A stretch of 5,143 nucleotides of DNA from Campylobacteraceae bacterium (GCA_027023145.1 JALVWV010000010.1:1-5143), one strand, 5' to 3'. Counted from the stretch's first letter, positions 1 through 5,143 are shown. Numbers and translations: made by a program. Notes: generated from the sequence alone by a model not told the origin.

Positions 1-503
1 CCCTCCCTGTCGGCGTCACCCTCCTCTACACCATCAACGCTCTTGATACCGCCACCATCAAGCAGGTCGTGGGCGTTATATTGTTGGGGATCGTCCTTGT
101 GCAGCTCTTTGTCCACTTCAAACCCCGCGACCGGTTCCCGATCATCTGGGATTGGCTCGCCTTCGGACTCAGCGGGACGATGCTGGGGATGATCGGCATG
201 GGCGGACCGCCCGTAGTGGTGTGGCTCATGGCACACGACTGGGAGCCGCTACGCACTCGCGCCTTCGTCTCAGTGCTTTTCCTCGTCGCCGCCCCGGTGC
301 AGATCGCCCTGCTCTACTGGAAGCTCGGAGAGCAGGTGGATCATGCCTTCGGACTTGGTGTTGCCTTGCTTCCCATCGTGATCGTTGCGACCCTGATCGG
401 TATTCGCATCGGCAATACTTTTGATCGGAAACGGCTCGAGAACGCTGTAACATTTTTCCTCTTTCTTACGGCGATTGTATCGATTATTTCTCCCCTTTTG
501 TAA
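1..503 (+). CDS. TauE/SafE-family membrane permease, C-terminal part (5' truncated by window edge)
   Basis: This is the C-terminal 166 residues of an integral inner-membrane protein. The reading frame is open from base 3, and the real start lies outside the window. A GTG at 69 is only an internal codon, because the hydrophilic and hydrophobic pattern continues upstream of it. The family (TauE/SafE, Pfam PF01925) exports or imports small organic or sulfur anions such as sulfite and sulfoacetate; the substrate here cannot be told. About five hydrophobic helices are visible. The family hallmark is the glycine-rich stretch GMIGMGGPPVVVWLM at bases 186-230, which matches the conserved G-x-G-G-P-P loop of the second half-repeat. 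The chain ends in a hydrophobic helix running to the TAA at 501-503, as is usual for the family. Roughly the first third of a typical 250-residue member is missing. No convincing terminator separates it from the next gene. Confidence 0.85.
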   Translation, partial: LPVGVTLLYTINALDTATIKQVVGVILLGIVLVQLFVHFKPRDRFPIIWDWLAFGLSGTMLGMIGMGGPPVVVWLMAHDWEPLRTRAFVSVLFLVAAPVQIALLYWKLGEQVDHAFGLGVALLPIVIVATLIGIRIGNTFDRKRLENAVTFFLFLTAIVSIISPLL

Positions 504-519
504 TAAAAATAGGGTCGGC

Positions 520-548
520 TTGTTTTTTTTAAATAATTTTGATATGAT
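520..548 (+). promoter_or_regulatory. Sigma70-type promoter for the diguanylate cyclase gene
   Basis: TTGTTT at 520-525 and TATGAT at 543-548 are separated by exactly 17 bases, and the spacer contains a run of eight T and AT-rich DNA. Transcription would start near 555, giving a leader of about 28 bases before the ATG at 583. The match and spacing are good, but the AT-rich context makes chance matches easier. Confidence 0.5.
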
Positions 549-572
549 TGCTACAAATCACGTAGCTTCAAA

Positions 573-579
573 AGAGAGG
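573..579 (+). promoter_or_regulatory. Ribosome binding site of the diguanylate cyclase gene
   Basis: AGAGAGG lies three bases before the ATG at 583. The spacing is short, but no other in-frame start nearby has a better site, and the encoded N-terminus leads directly into the membrane domain. Confidence 0.5.
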
Positions 580-582
580 TAG

Positions 583-1674
583 ATGGCATTTTCAATCAAA
601 AGAATTTTGACAAGCAATCATGATTTTGCCCCGGATGAGTATGAACTCAAATTTAAATTTATCCTTTTCAATTCCTTGGTACTCATCAATGCAGTTTTTA
701 TTGGCTGTATGGTAGCATACCGACTCTCAGTACACCAAAAGACCATTGCATTTGCAGACTTGTTTTATCTCTTTTTTATTGTGTTGGGCTTTTTTTGGGC
801 ACGCGTCTCCAAGGGATCATTGCAATACTTAATGTGGTTTGCTGTCTTTTTCTCATTTATCTTCGTTACGATTCTGTTTTCTCACGATCTCAATCCCCTT
901 ACCGGAGTTAGTTTCTACATACTCCTTTTTCTCATCACTTACATACTCCAAGGGTACCAAGCAAGCATCGTCGTACTCGTCCTCTCTCTGTTTACTATAC
1001 CCTATATCGCCTTGTCACAAAAAGGATTCTCACTGCCCGATACGTTGATCGGCTTACTGCCTTTTGCTTCGATCGCCTTTTTTCTTTATATTTTTCACCA
1101 GTACAATGAAAAAATCAAACAAGAGTTGCAAAACCAAAAACAACGCTATGCCCACCTAGCTCACTACGACTCCCTGACAGAGGTTCCCAACCGAAATGCA
1201 CTGTTTTCATTTTTTGAAGATGCACTTGCGTCCCGTTCACGCTCTGGAGCCTGCTTGGCTGTTATGTTTATCGATCTTGATGGCTTCAAACAGATCAATG
1301 ACCAATATGGGCATGCTGCAGGCGATCGGGTGCTTCGTTTCGTAGCCGAAAGGCTCCGGCGTCAAATCCGCAGATCAGACATGCTGGCGCGACATGGGGG
1401 AGATGAGTTTATTATCGTGATGCAATCGATCATGGAGCGCCAGGATATCGAGACGGTTCTTGCCCATATTTTCGAAGCCATCCAAGAGCCGATTGTTGAT
1501 GCAGAACGTTCCATTTTTCTCACACTCAGTATCGGTGTTGCCATCGCACCACAAGATGGTGTGCAGATGGATGACCTACTCAAACACGCCGATCAAGCTA
1601 TGTATCATGCCAAGAGAAATGGAAAAAACACGTACAGTTTTTACGAAGATATCAAAGAAGATACCCCCGCGTAG
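583..1674 (+). CDS. Membrane-bound GGDEF diguanylate cyclase
   Basis: The product (363 residues) should make the second messenger cyclic di-GMP from two GTP at the inner membrane. Residues 24-171 hold about six hydrophobic segments (roughly 24-48, 57-73, 83-100, 108-122, 126-143 and 154-171) that form a compact sensor region I cannot assign to a named MASE or other family. A short charged helix (172-192) links it to the GGDEF domain (193-356). That domain opens with DSLTEVPNR (196-204), a variant of the usual DxLTGLxNR, and has the metal-binding FIDLD segment (229-233). The catalytic GGDEF at 272-276 is intact. An RxxD inhibitory site, RRSD at 263-266, sits exactly five residues before it, so product feedback inhibition is expected. 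There is no EAL or HD-GYP domain. The gene appears monocistronic with its own promoter, and its 3' end faces the PhnA gene 18 bases away. The signal sensed is unknown. Confidence 0.95.
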   Translation: MAFSIKRILTSNHDFAPDEYELKFKFILFNSLVLINAVFIGCMVAYRLSVHQKTIAFADLFYLFFIVLGFFWARVSKGSLQYLMWFAVFFSFIFVTILFSHDLNPLTGVSFYILLFLITYILQGYQASIVVLVLSLFTIPYIALSQKGFSLPDTLIGLLPFASIAFFLYIFHQYNEKIKQELQNQKQRYAHLAHYDSLTEVPNRNALFSFFEDALASRSRSGACLAVMFIDLDGFKQINDQYGHAAGDRVLRFVAERLRRQIRRSDMLARHGGDEFIIVMQSIMERQDIETVLAHIFEAIQEPIVDAERSIFLTLSIGVAIAPQDGVQMDDLLKHADQAMYHAKRNGKNTYSFYEDIKEDTPA

Positions 1675-1692
1675 CTATTACCCCAATACAGA

Positions 1693-2235
1693 CTATGCTT
1701 TTTTCAAAAACTCAGTTTTAAGGAAGATTTTTGTCCCGTTAACTCGCCCTTCGATGTGGGTAGGGTCGGTCGGGACGAGGTGGATGTTTTTGACCGTGGT
1801 GCCCTGCTTGGCGGTGAATCCTGCCCCCTTGACTACGAGGTCTTTGATGATGATAACGCTGTCTCCTTCAGCAAGGAGATTACCGTTGGCATCACGGACG
1901 ATGGGAGCTTCTTCCTCCGCATCCGCCAAACCTGCCTCAGCCCACTCCTGCACTTCCGGCTCAAGATAGAGCATGTCGAGCATATCCTGTTTACCCAGTT
2001 TGCTCAGCAGGCGATATGCCATCACCTGTACTGCCGGCTCCGTGCTCCACATACTGTCACTCAGGCAGTGCCAGTGGGCTTCGTTGCCGCTCGGATTCTC
2101 GATCGTCGCGGCGCAGGTGGAGCAGATGAGAATCTCCTCATCTTTGGGTGCTACGGTATACCCATGCAACCCTTCTTCGCCTCCACACAATTCACATTTC
2201 CCGCCGCTGCGTTCCTTCAATGTCTCGATACTCAT
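1693..2235 (-). CDS. PhnA/YjdM-family zinc-ribbon protein
   Basis: This is a 180-residue cytoplasmic protein. Residues 1-60 form a zinc ribbon with two cysteine pairs, C14/C17 (CELC) and C38/C41 (CSTC). A conserved stretch, WHCLSDSMWSTEPAVQV, follows at 55-71. Residues 112-180 form the PhnA domain, beginning VRDANGNLLAEGDSV and ending in a lysine-rich tail. The acidic linker at 98-110 separates the two domains. The family is named from its position in the E. coli phosphonate locus. It is not required for phosphonate use there, and it is unrelated to the Pseudomonas phosphonoacetate hydrolase also called PhnA, so automatic annotation as a hydrolase would be misleading. The biochemical role is unknown. 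The start is supported by AGAAGGA six bases upstream (2242-2248). No phosphonate genes are visible nearby. The gene may be read alone or from the toxin-antitoxin transcript 69 bases upstream. Confidence 0.9.
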   Translation of the reverse strand: MSIETLKERSGGKCELCGGEEGLHGYTVAPKDEEILICSTCAATIENPSGNEAHWHCLSDSMWSTEPAVQVMAYRLLSKLGKQDMLDMLYLEPEVQEWAEAGLADAEEEAPIVRDANGNLLAEGDSVIIIKDLVVKGAGFTAKQGTTVKNIHLVPTDPTHIEGRVNGTKIFLKTEFLKKA

Positions 2236-2241
2236 GGATTG

Positions 2242-2248
2242 TCCTTCT
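2242..2248 (-). promoter_or_regulatory. Ribosome binding site of the PhnA-family gene
   Basis: Read on the minus strand this is AGAAGGA, six bases before the ATG (2235-2233). It is a strong site that fixes the start used for the 180-residue product. Confidence 0.7.
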
Positions 2249-2264
2249 GGTTTATTTTGGGCGT

Positions 2265-2270
2265 ATTTTA
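2265..2270 (-). promoter_or_regulatory. Possible -10 box for the PhnA-family gene
   Basis: TAAAAT on the minus strand lies 29 bases before the start codon, in the 69-base gap after the toxin gene. No recognisable -35 box is found 16 to 18 bases upstream, so this is a weak candidate. Transcription could equally continue from the toxin-antitoxin operon, since no hairpin terminator is seen in the gap. Confidence 0.25.
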
Positions 2271-2304
2271 CTCTTAGCTACATTAATTCTCATTTTTCCT
2301 GTTC

Positions 2305-2679
2305 CTATACTATGAGACCTATATCCTCCATGGGGTAGTGCTTTTTATTGTATGTCCAAAGTGAAAGATTGTGGTGCTTTGCTGTGGCAGCTATGATGTA
2401 ATCTTCCAACGAGATGCCATTATATGCCTTTTTGTATCTATATGCATATTGGCCGCTTATACGCCCTGTGTCTGCACAGACATCTACCACTGTAAAAAAA
2501 GAAAAGAGTTCTTCTATCTGCTCTATCTCTTTGGGTCTTGCCCCGGCATAGACCTCTGCTATGACAATAGGCGAGATGTAAAATGCACATCCTTTTAAGG
2601 CTTGTAACTTTTTTAGCGTTTCTTCTTTTTTCTTGAGTATGTTGATGACTACATCGCTGTCTAAAAGTACTTTAGTCAT
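2305..2679 (-). CDS. VapC-like PIN-domain ribonuclease toxin
   Basis: The product (124 residues) is a single PIN domain, the usual size for a type II toxin that cleaves RNA (often tRNA or rRNA) using magnesium held by acidic residues. The expected acids are present: D7 in the opening LLDSD, E42 in IAEVYAG, and D93 in ISLEDYIIAATA. The C-terminal WTYNKKHY segment (108-115) supplies the TxN motif, with N111 in the usual fourth position. The catalytic core therefore looks intact. The ORF is open for 16 more codons upstream, but the ATG at 2679-2677 is preferred because it puts the PIN motif at the N-terminus and overlaps the antitoxin stop by 8 bases (ATGACTAA). The ribosome site before it is poor, so translation probably depends on coupling to the antitoxin. 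The actual RNA target cannot be read from sequence. Confidence 0.9.
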   Translation of the reverse strand: MTKVLLDSDVVINILKKKEETLKKLQALKGCAFYISPIVIAEVYAGARPKEIEQIEELFSFFTVVDVCADTGRISGQYAYRYKKAYNGISLEDYIIAATAKHHNLSLWTYNKKHYPMEDIGLIV

Positions 2680-2917
2680 GCAGTATTCTACTTTTTGCTC
2701 GAAGGTTTTGTACATACTCTGTCGCATCTACATCCGCAAAACTCTCGATGGGGTTCATGTTATCTATAAACGCTTGCATGTCATTTTTTTTCTGTTTGAC
2801 AATCTCTTTGCTTATCACGGATCGTATAAACTCAGAGACAGAGATGTTAAGTGACAATGCTATCTTTTTTAACTCTCCCAATGTATGCTGCTCAAAATAG
2901 ATCTGGGTTCTCTGCAT
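2672..2917 (-). CDS. Ribbon-helix-helix antitoxin of the PIN toxin
   Basis: The product (81 residues) is a CopG/RHH-type antitoxin that would bind DNA as a dimer and neutralise the PIN toxin encoded just downstream. Residues 2-9 (QRTQIYFE) form the DNA-contacting beta strand, 12-24 the first helix, and 27-43 the second helix with the typical SVSEFIRSVI pattern. The charged tail from about 46 to 81 is the probable toxin-binding segment. An upstream ATG at 2950 is in frame. I chose the ATG at 2917-2915 because AAAGGAG lies five bases before it and the beta strand then starts at residue 2, as is normal in the family. The gene precedes and overlaps the toxin, the usual antitoxin-first order. It likely represses its own promoter through the inverted repeat at 2941-2957. 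Confidence 0.88.
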   Translation of the reverse strand: MQRTQIYFEQHTLGELKKIALSLNISVSEFIRSVISKEIVKQKKNDMQAFIDNMNPIESFADVDATEYVQNLRAKSRILHD

Positions 2918-2922
2918 AACGT

Positions 2923-2929
2923 CTCCTTT
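2923..2929 (-). promoter_or_regulatory. Ribosome binding site of the antitoxin gene
   Basis: AAAGGAG on the minus strand is five bases before the ATG at 2917. This near-ideal site decides the 81-residue start over the longer 92-residue reading. Confidence 0.8.
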
Positions 2930-2940
2930 GTTTGATGCTC

Positions 2941-2957
2941 TATACACCACCAGTATA
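2941..2957 (-). promoter_or_regulatory. Candidate operator of the toxin-antitoxin operon
   Basis: On the plus strand TATAC (2941-2945) and GTATA (2953-2957) form an inverted repeat around a 7-base spacer. The right arm overlaps a minus-strand -10-like TATACT (2957-2952), so a bound RHH antitoxin would cover the -10 box and the expected start of transcription near 2945. GTATA occurs once more at 2978-2982. No -35 box is evident. The arms are short, so chance cannot be excluded. Confidence 0.4.
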
Positions 2958-3042
2958 CATTACTCTGTCTTAAAGGAGTATAAACAAGCCTCATGTGACT
3001 TCGATGACACGTTCACTGTTCTAAGGCGATATACAGGATAAA

Positions 3043-3058
3043 AGGTAAAACTATACCT
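3043..3058. repeat. Short palindrome upstream of glpD, AGGTA-n6-TACCT
   Basis: Two 5-base arms, AGGTA (3043-3047) and TACCT (3054-3058), are perfect inverted repeats with a 6-base AT-rich centre. The site lies roughly 60 to 80 bases before the predicted glpD transcription start. It has the form of a regulator half-site pair, but nothing identifies the regulator and chance is possible. Confidence 0.25.
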
Positions 3059-3105
3059 CGTACGCTGGTGATTTTACGGCCAATTATGTTTCTGTATCCA
3101 AAAAG

Positions 3106-3114
3106 TGCTATCAT
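3106..3114 (+). promoter_or_regulatory. Extended -10 promoter element for glpD
   Basis: TGC followed by TATCAT (3109-3114) fits the extended -10 pattern TGnTATnnT. No clear -35 is present 17 bases upstream. A start near 3121 would give a leader of about 39 bases before the ATG at 3160. Confidence 0.4.
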
Positions 3115-3159
3115 TTCTCATATGGGCACCTCTAATACGAACCAAAAAATGGATCATTC

Positions 3160-4746
3160 ATGAACACTTCAAGTGATATTATCGTCATCGGCGGTGGAGC
3201 GACCGGGGCAGGAATCGCACTCGATGCGGCGCTGCGTGGCCTCTCGGTCACCCTTTTTGAGCAAAACGATTTCGGCGAGGGGACAAGCAGTCGCAGTACC
3301 AAGCTTGTCCACGGCGGCGTGCGTTACCTTGAGGCGGCCGTCAAGCACCTCGATCTCGAGCAGTGGAAATTGGTACGTGAAGGGCTGCGCGAACGGCGGA
3401 GCTTCCTCCGCAATGCCCCGCACCTTGCCCATCCGGTCGAGCTGATCACCCCACTCTACCATTGGTACGAACTCCCCTACGTCTATGCCGGGCTGTTCCT
3501 CTACGACCAGATCAGTGGTCGCGCTTCACTGGGGCGCAGCCGCTTGCTGCGGGCTTCCACAGCGCTGAAACGCAACCGAGCAATCAACCCAGACGGTCTC
3601 AAGGGAGCCGTGAGCTATTTCGACGGCGCATTCAACGACGCCCGGATGGTGATCGCCCTCCTTCAAAGTGCCGAAGAAGCCGGAGCCCGCGTCCACAACC
3701 ATCATGCCGTCACCCAGCTCCTCAAGGATGCGACCGGCAGCCTCACCGGCGTCGAAGTCCACGATACACTCACCGAGACCACGACCCAGCACCACGCCAC
3801 CGCCATCATCAACGCCACCGGCCCTTTCACCGACGCGATCCGTCGGATGGACGATCCAGAATGTTCCCCGCTGGTCGAGACGAGCAGCGGCATCCACATC
3901 GTCCTTCCCGCTCGATTCCTCCCTGCTTCCACCGGCCTTATGATCCCCAAGACCTCCGATGGACGGCTGCTGTTTGTCCTCCCCTGGCAAGGGCACTGCC
4001 TCGTGGGTACCACCGACAATCCAGCCTCACTCTCCGAACACCCCGAAGTGACCGATGACGAGATCGATTTCCTCCTCGATCACCTCAACCGCTACTTCGC
4101 GCTCGAGGCCACCCGAGATGATGTGCTCACCACGTTTTCCGGGCTGCGCCCCCTGATCACTTCAGAATCGCAGCACTCCACCGCCGCCCTTGTCCGTGAG
4201 TCGGAGTATCGCTTCTCCCCCTCCGGCCTCCTCACCGTCGCCGGGGGCAAGTGGACGAGCTACCGGGCGATGGCCGAAAAAACCCTCGATCTCCTCCTCG
4301 AAGCCCATCCCACACTCACCCCCACTCAAACCTGCACAACCCTCCATCACAAAGTCGTCGGCAGCCGGGAATCTCAAGCAGTGGTGATGGATCGTCTCAC
4401 TGCCCATCCTCAGCTTGCCCCGCTAGCCGAATACCTCTACAGCCATTACGGAGACCGAGCCGAACAGATCACTGAGTATGCCAAGACAGAAGCCGACCTG
4501 CTGCCCCTGCTACCCGAGACATCCATCACCCGAGCCGAAATCCGCTACACGATCCACCATGAATATGTCCGCAAACCGCTGGACTTCCTTGTCCGACGCA
4601 GCGGGTTGGGGTTGACCGACCGCACAAGGACACAGGATCTCCTCATAGATGTCATTCAGATCATGGCAGAAGAGCTCTCCTGGAGTGCCGCCACCCTAAA
4701 AATGATGGAAAACGAAGCCCACGAACGTTTACTCTCTTCCATCTAA
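3160..4746 (+). CDS. glpD: FAD-dependent glycerol-3-phosphate dehydrogenase (GlpD)
   Basis: The enzyme (528 residues) oxidises sn-glycerol-3-phosphate to dihydroxyacetone phosphate at the cytoplasmic face of the membrane and passes electrons to quinone. Residues 10-27 (I-GGG-AT-G-A-G ... R-G) match the first FAD-G3P dehydrogenase signature exactly and form the FAD-binding Rossmann turn. Residues 362-372 (GGK-WT-S-YR-AM-A) match the second signature exactly. GTSSRSTKLVHGGVRYLE (41-58) is the conserved FAD/substrate region. R55, R330 (SGLRPL), R346 and K364 fall where the E. coli enzyme has its phosphate-binding basic residues. A C-terminal helical domain (about 395-515) completes a full-length protein, slightly longer than the 501 residues of E. 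coli GlpD. The ATG has only a weak ribosome site (GGA at 3151-3153), but the Rossmann motif sits at the normal distance from it. The gene is GC-rich and is followed after 50 bases by a second flavin oxidoreductase, probably in one operon. Confidence 0.96.
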   Translation: MNTSSDIIVIGGGATGAGIALDAALRGLSVTLFEQNDFGEGTSSRSTKLVHGGVRYLEAAVKHLDLEQWKLVREGLRERRSFLRNAPHLAHPVELITPLYHWYELPYVYAGLFLYDQISGRASLGRSRLLRASTALKRNRAINPDGLKGAVSYFDGAFNDARMVIALLQSAEEAGARVHNHHAVTQLLKDATGSLTGVEVHDTLTETTTQHHATAIINATGPFTDAIRRMDDPECSPLVETSSGIHIVLPARFLPASTGLMIPKTSDGRLLFVLPWQGHCLVGTTDNPASLSEHPEVTDDEIDFLLDHLNRYFALEATRDDVLTTFSGLRPLITSESQHSTAALVRESEYRFSPSGLLTVAGGKWTSYRAMAEKTLDLLLEAHPTLTPTQTCTTLHHKVVGSRESQAVVMDRLTAHPQLAPLAEYLYSHYGDRAEQITEYAKTEADLLPLLPETSITRAEIRYTIHHEYVRKPLDFLVRRSGLGLTDRTRTQDLLIDVIQIMAEELSWSAATLKMMENEAHERLLSSI

Positions 4747-4753
4747 CCCAAAT

Positions 4754-4758
4754 AGGAG
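4754..4758 (+). promoter_or_regulatory. Strong Shine-Dalgarno before an 11-codon ORF
   Basis: AGGAG lies six bases before the ATG at 4765, ideal spacing. This is the best ribosome site in the glpD to oxidoreductase gap, yet the ATG it serves opens a frame of only 11 codons. Confidence 0.6.
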
Positions 4759-4764
4759 TAGAAT

Positions 4765-4800
4765 ATGCTCAACATTAAACCAGCGGGAGCCTTATTGTGA
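4765..4800 (+). CDS. Candidate leader mini-ORF (11 codons) coupled to the downstream oxidoreductase
   Basis: The ATG at 4765 reads MLNIKPAGALL and stops at TGA 4798-4800. That stop overlaps the GTG start of the next gene as GTGA, the classic layout for termination-reinitiation coupling. It has an AGGAG six bases upstream. The peptide has no run of a single amino acid of the sort seen in attenuation leaders, so its role may simply be to deliver ribosomes to the weak GTG start. Other readings are a chance ORF, or the remains of the original N-terminus after a frameshift. I have not seen this peptide before. Confidence 0.35.
   Translation: MLNIKPAGALL
4786..4789 (+). promoter_or_regulatory. Ribosome binding site of the second FAD oxidoreductase
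   Basis: GGAG is seven bases before the GTG at 4797. It supports direct initiation at GTG. In-frame alternatives further upstream are excluded by the TAA at 4776-4778. GAGC at 4787-4790 could pair with GCTC at 4767-4770, but four base pairs across 16 bases is weak. Confidence 0.5.
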
Positions 4801-5143
4801 AACCCATCGATCTTAACCGTCTTTTCCCCCCGAAAGCCATCTCCTTCAACCCGGATGAAGTCTTTGACATCGCCGTGATCGGCGGCGGTGTAGTCGGGAC
4901 AGGTATTTTTCGGGAATTTGCCCTTAACGGCGCCAAAACTCTCCTCGTCGAGCGGAGCAACGACATCCTCGAGGGTGCGAGCAAGGGTAACAGCGCCATC
5001 CTCCACACCGGCTTCGATGCCCCGCCTGAGAGCCTCGAACTCGCCTGCGTCAAGCGGGGCTACGAAGAGTACATGCAGCTCAAAGACGAACTGGGTCTCA
5101 GCTTCCGCAACACCTCGGCCGTCGTGGTCGCGTGGAACGAGGA
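4797..5143 (+). CDS. FAD-dependent oxidoreductase, GlpA/LhgO-like, N-terminal part (3' truncated by window edge)
   Basis: The first 115 codons are visible. After about 23 residues of leader, DIAVIGGGVVGTGIFREFAL (24-43) forms the Rossmann FAD-binding turn with GxGxxG at 29-34, and LLVER (49-53) ends the second strand with the acid that binds the FAD ribose. The segment GASKGNSAILHTGFDAPPESL (60-80) is typical of D-amino-acid-oxidase-fold enzymes related to GlpA and L-2-hydroxyglutarate oxidase, and differs from the GTSSRSTKLVHGGVRYLE of true GlpD. Many members carry a C-terminal BFD-like [2Fe-2S] domain, which would lie outside this window. The substrate is probably glycerol-3-phosphate or a small 2-hydroxy acid, inferred from glpD 50 bases upstream. 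GTG is the chosen start, because an in-frame TAA at 4776-4778 closes the frame above it and GGAG precedes it. Confidence 0.85.
   Translation, partial: MKPIDLNRLFPPKAISFNPDEVFDIAVIGGGVVGTGIFREFALNGAKTLLVERSNDILEGASKGNSAILHTGFDAPPESLELACVKRGYEEYMQLKDELGLSFRNTSAVVVAWNE

Larger units (their letters stand above)
2918..3159. other. Divergent intergenic region between the antitoxin gene and glpD
   Basis: This gap of 242 bases holds divergent promoters. Its left part carries the antitoxin ribosome site, -10-like TATACT and candidate operator. Its right part carries the extended -10 for glpD. Between them, at about 2985-3090, I see no ORF, tRNA-like structure or terminator hairpin, only a short palindrome at 3043-3058. 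Confidence 0.6.

Noticed and set aside
491..530. Possible intrinsic terminator after the permease gene: CCCTTTT / AAATAGGG arms and a downstream run of eight T.
   Set aside because: The stem has an internal T-T mismatch, overlaps the stop codon, and the T-run begins about eight bases after the stem ends. The T-run is better explained as the promoter spacer of the next gene.
1756..2277. Plus-strand ORF of 173 residues opposite the PhnA-family gene.
   Set aside because: It is the antisense shadow of a gene with intact zinc-ribbon and PhnA domains and a strong ribosome site. The translation resembles no family I know.
2305..2727. Longer reading of the PIN toxin starting at 2727 (140 residues).
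   Set aside because: The extra 16 residues lie inside the antitoxin gene, have no PIN homology, and displace the D7 motif from the N-terminus. The ATG at 2679 gives the normal family architecture.
2918..3159. Checked for a tRNA, small RNA or riboswitch in the divergent intergenic region.
   Set aside because: No cloverleaf, no stem longer than about five base pairs and no terminator were found. Promoter and operator elements account for the recognisable signals.
3462..4058. Long alternative-frame ORF (198 residues) inside glpD, and further ORFs on the opposite strand.
   Set aside because: The products are Arg/Pro/His-rich, low-complexity translations typical of shifted frames of a GC-rich gene. 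None shows a domain or ribosome site.
4743..5053. Two minus-strand ORFs opposite the start of the second oxidoreductase.
   Set aside because: They are antisense to a clear Rossmann-fold coding sequence and have no supporting motifs.

Overview
The window is a stretch of bacterial chromosome carrying seven protein-coding genes plus one candidate leader mini-ORF. The taxon cannot be fixed from sequence alone. A PhnA/YjdM protein of about 180 residues, a GGDEF protein in AT-rich DNA, AT-rich promoters and a GC-rich glpD block would fit a Gram-negative such as a sulfur-oxidising member of the Campylobacterota or a gammaproteobacterium; this is a weak inference. Base composition changes sharply along the window. 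Counted on single 60-base lines, G+C is 25/60 at 841-900 (GGDEF gene), 34/60 at 1801-1860 (PhnA gene), 22/60 at 2641-2700 (toxin-antitoxin pair) and 42/60 at 3181-3240 (glpD).

Layout, left to right. 1-503 (+) is the C-terminal part of a TauE/SafE-family membrane permease, cut by the window edge. 583-1674 (+) is a six-helix membrane diguanylate cyclase with an intact GGDEF active site and RxxD inhibitory site, preceded by a good sigma70-type promoter. 1693-2235 (-) is a PhnA/YjdM zinc-ribbon protein, convergent with the cyclase and separated from it by only 18 bases. 2305-2917 (-) is a type II toxin-antitoxin pair: a ribbon-helix-helix antitoxin overlapping a VapC-like PIN toxin by 8 bases, with a likely autoregulatory operator upstream. 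3160-4746 (+) is glpD, the FAD-dependent glycerol-3-phosphate dehydrogenase, matching both family signatures. 4797 to the right edge (+) is the N-terminal part of a second FAD oxidoreductase related to GlpA/LhgO-type enzymes.

glpD and the second oxidoreductase look like one operon for oxidising glycerol-3-phosphate or related hydroxy acids, feeding electrons towards quinones. Between them lies an 11-codon ORF with a strong Shine-Dalgarno, whose TGA stop overlaps the GTG start of the downstream gene (GTGA). It is the most unusual small-scale feature here. The cyclase, PhnA protein and toxin-antitoxin pair appear to be independent units set between the two metabolic blocks. I found no RNA gene, CRISPR array, insertion sequence or phage gene, and nothing that clearly forms a new multi-gene system.
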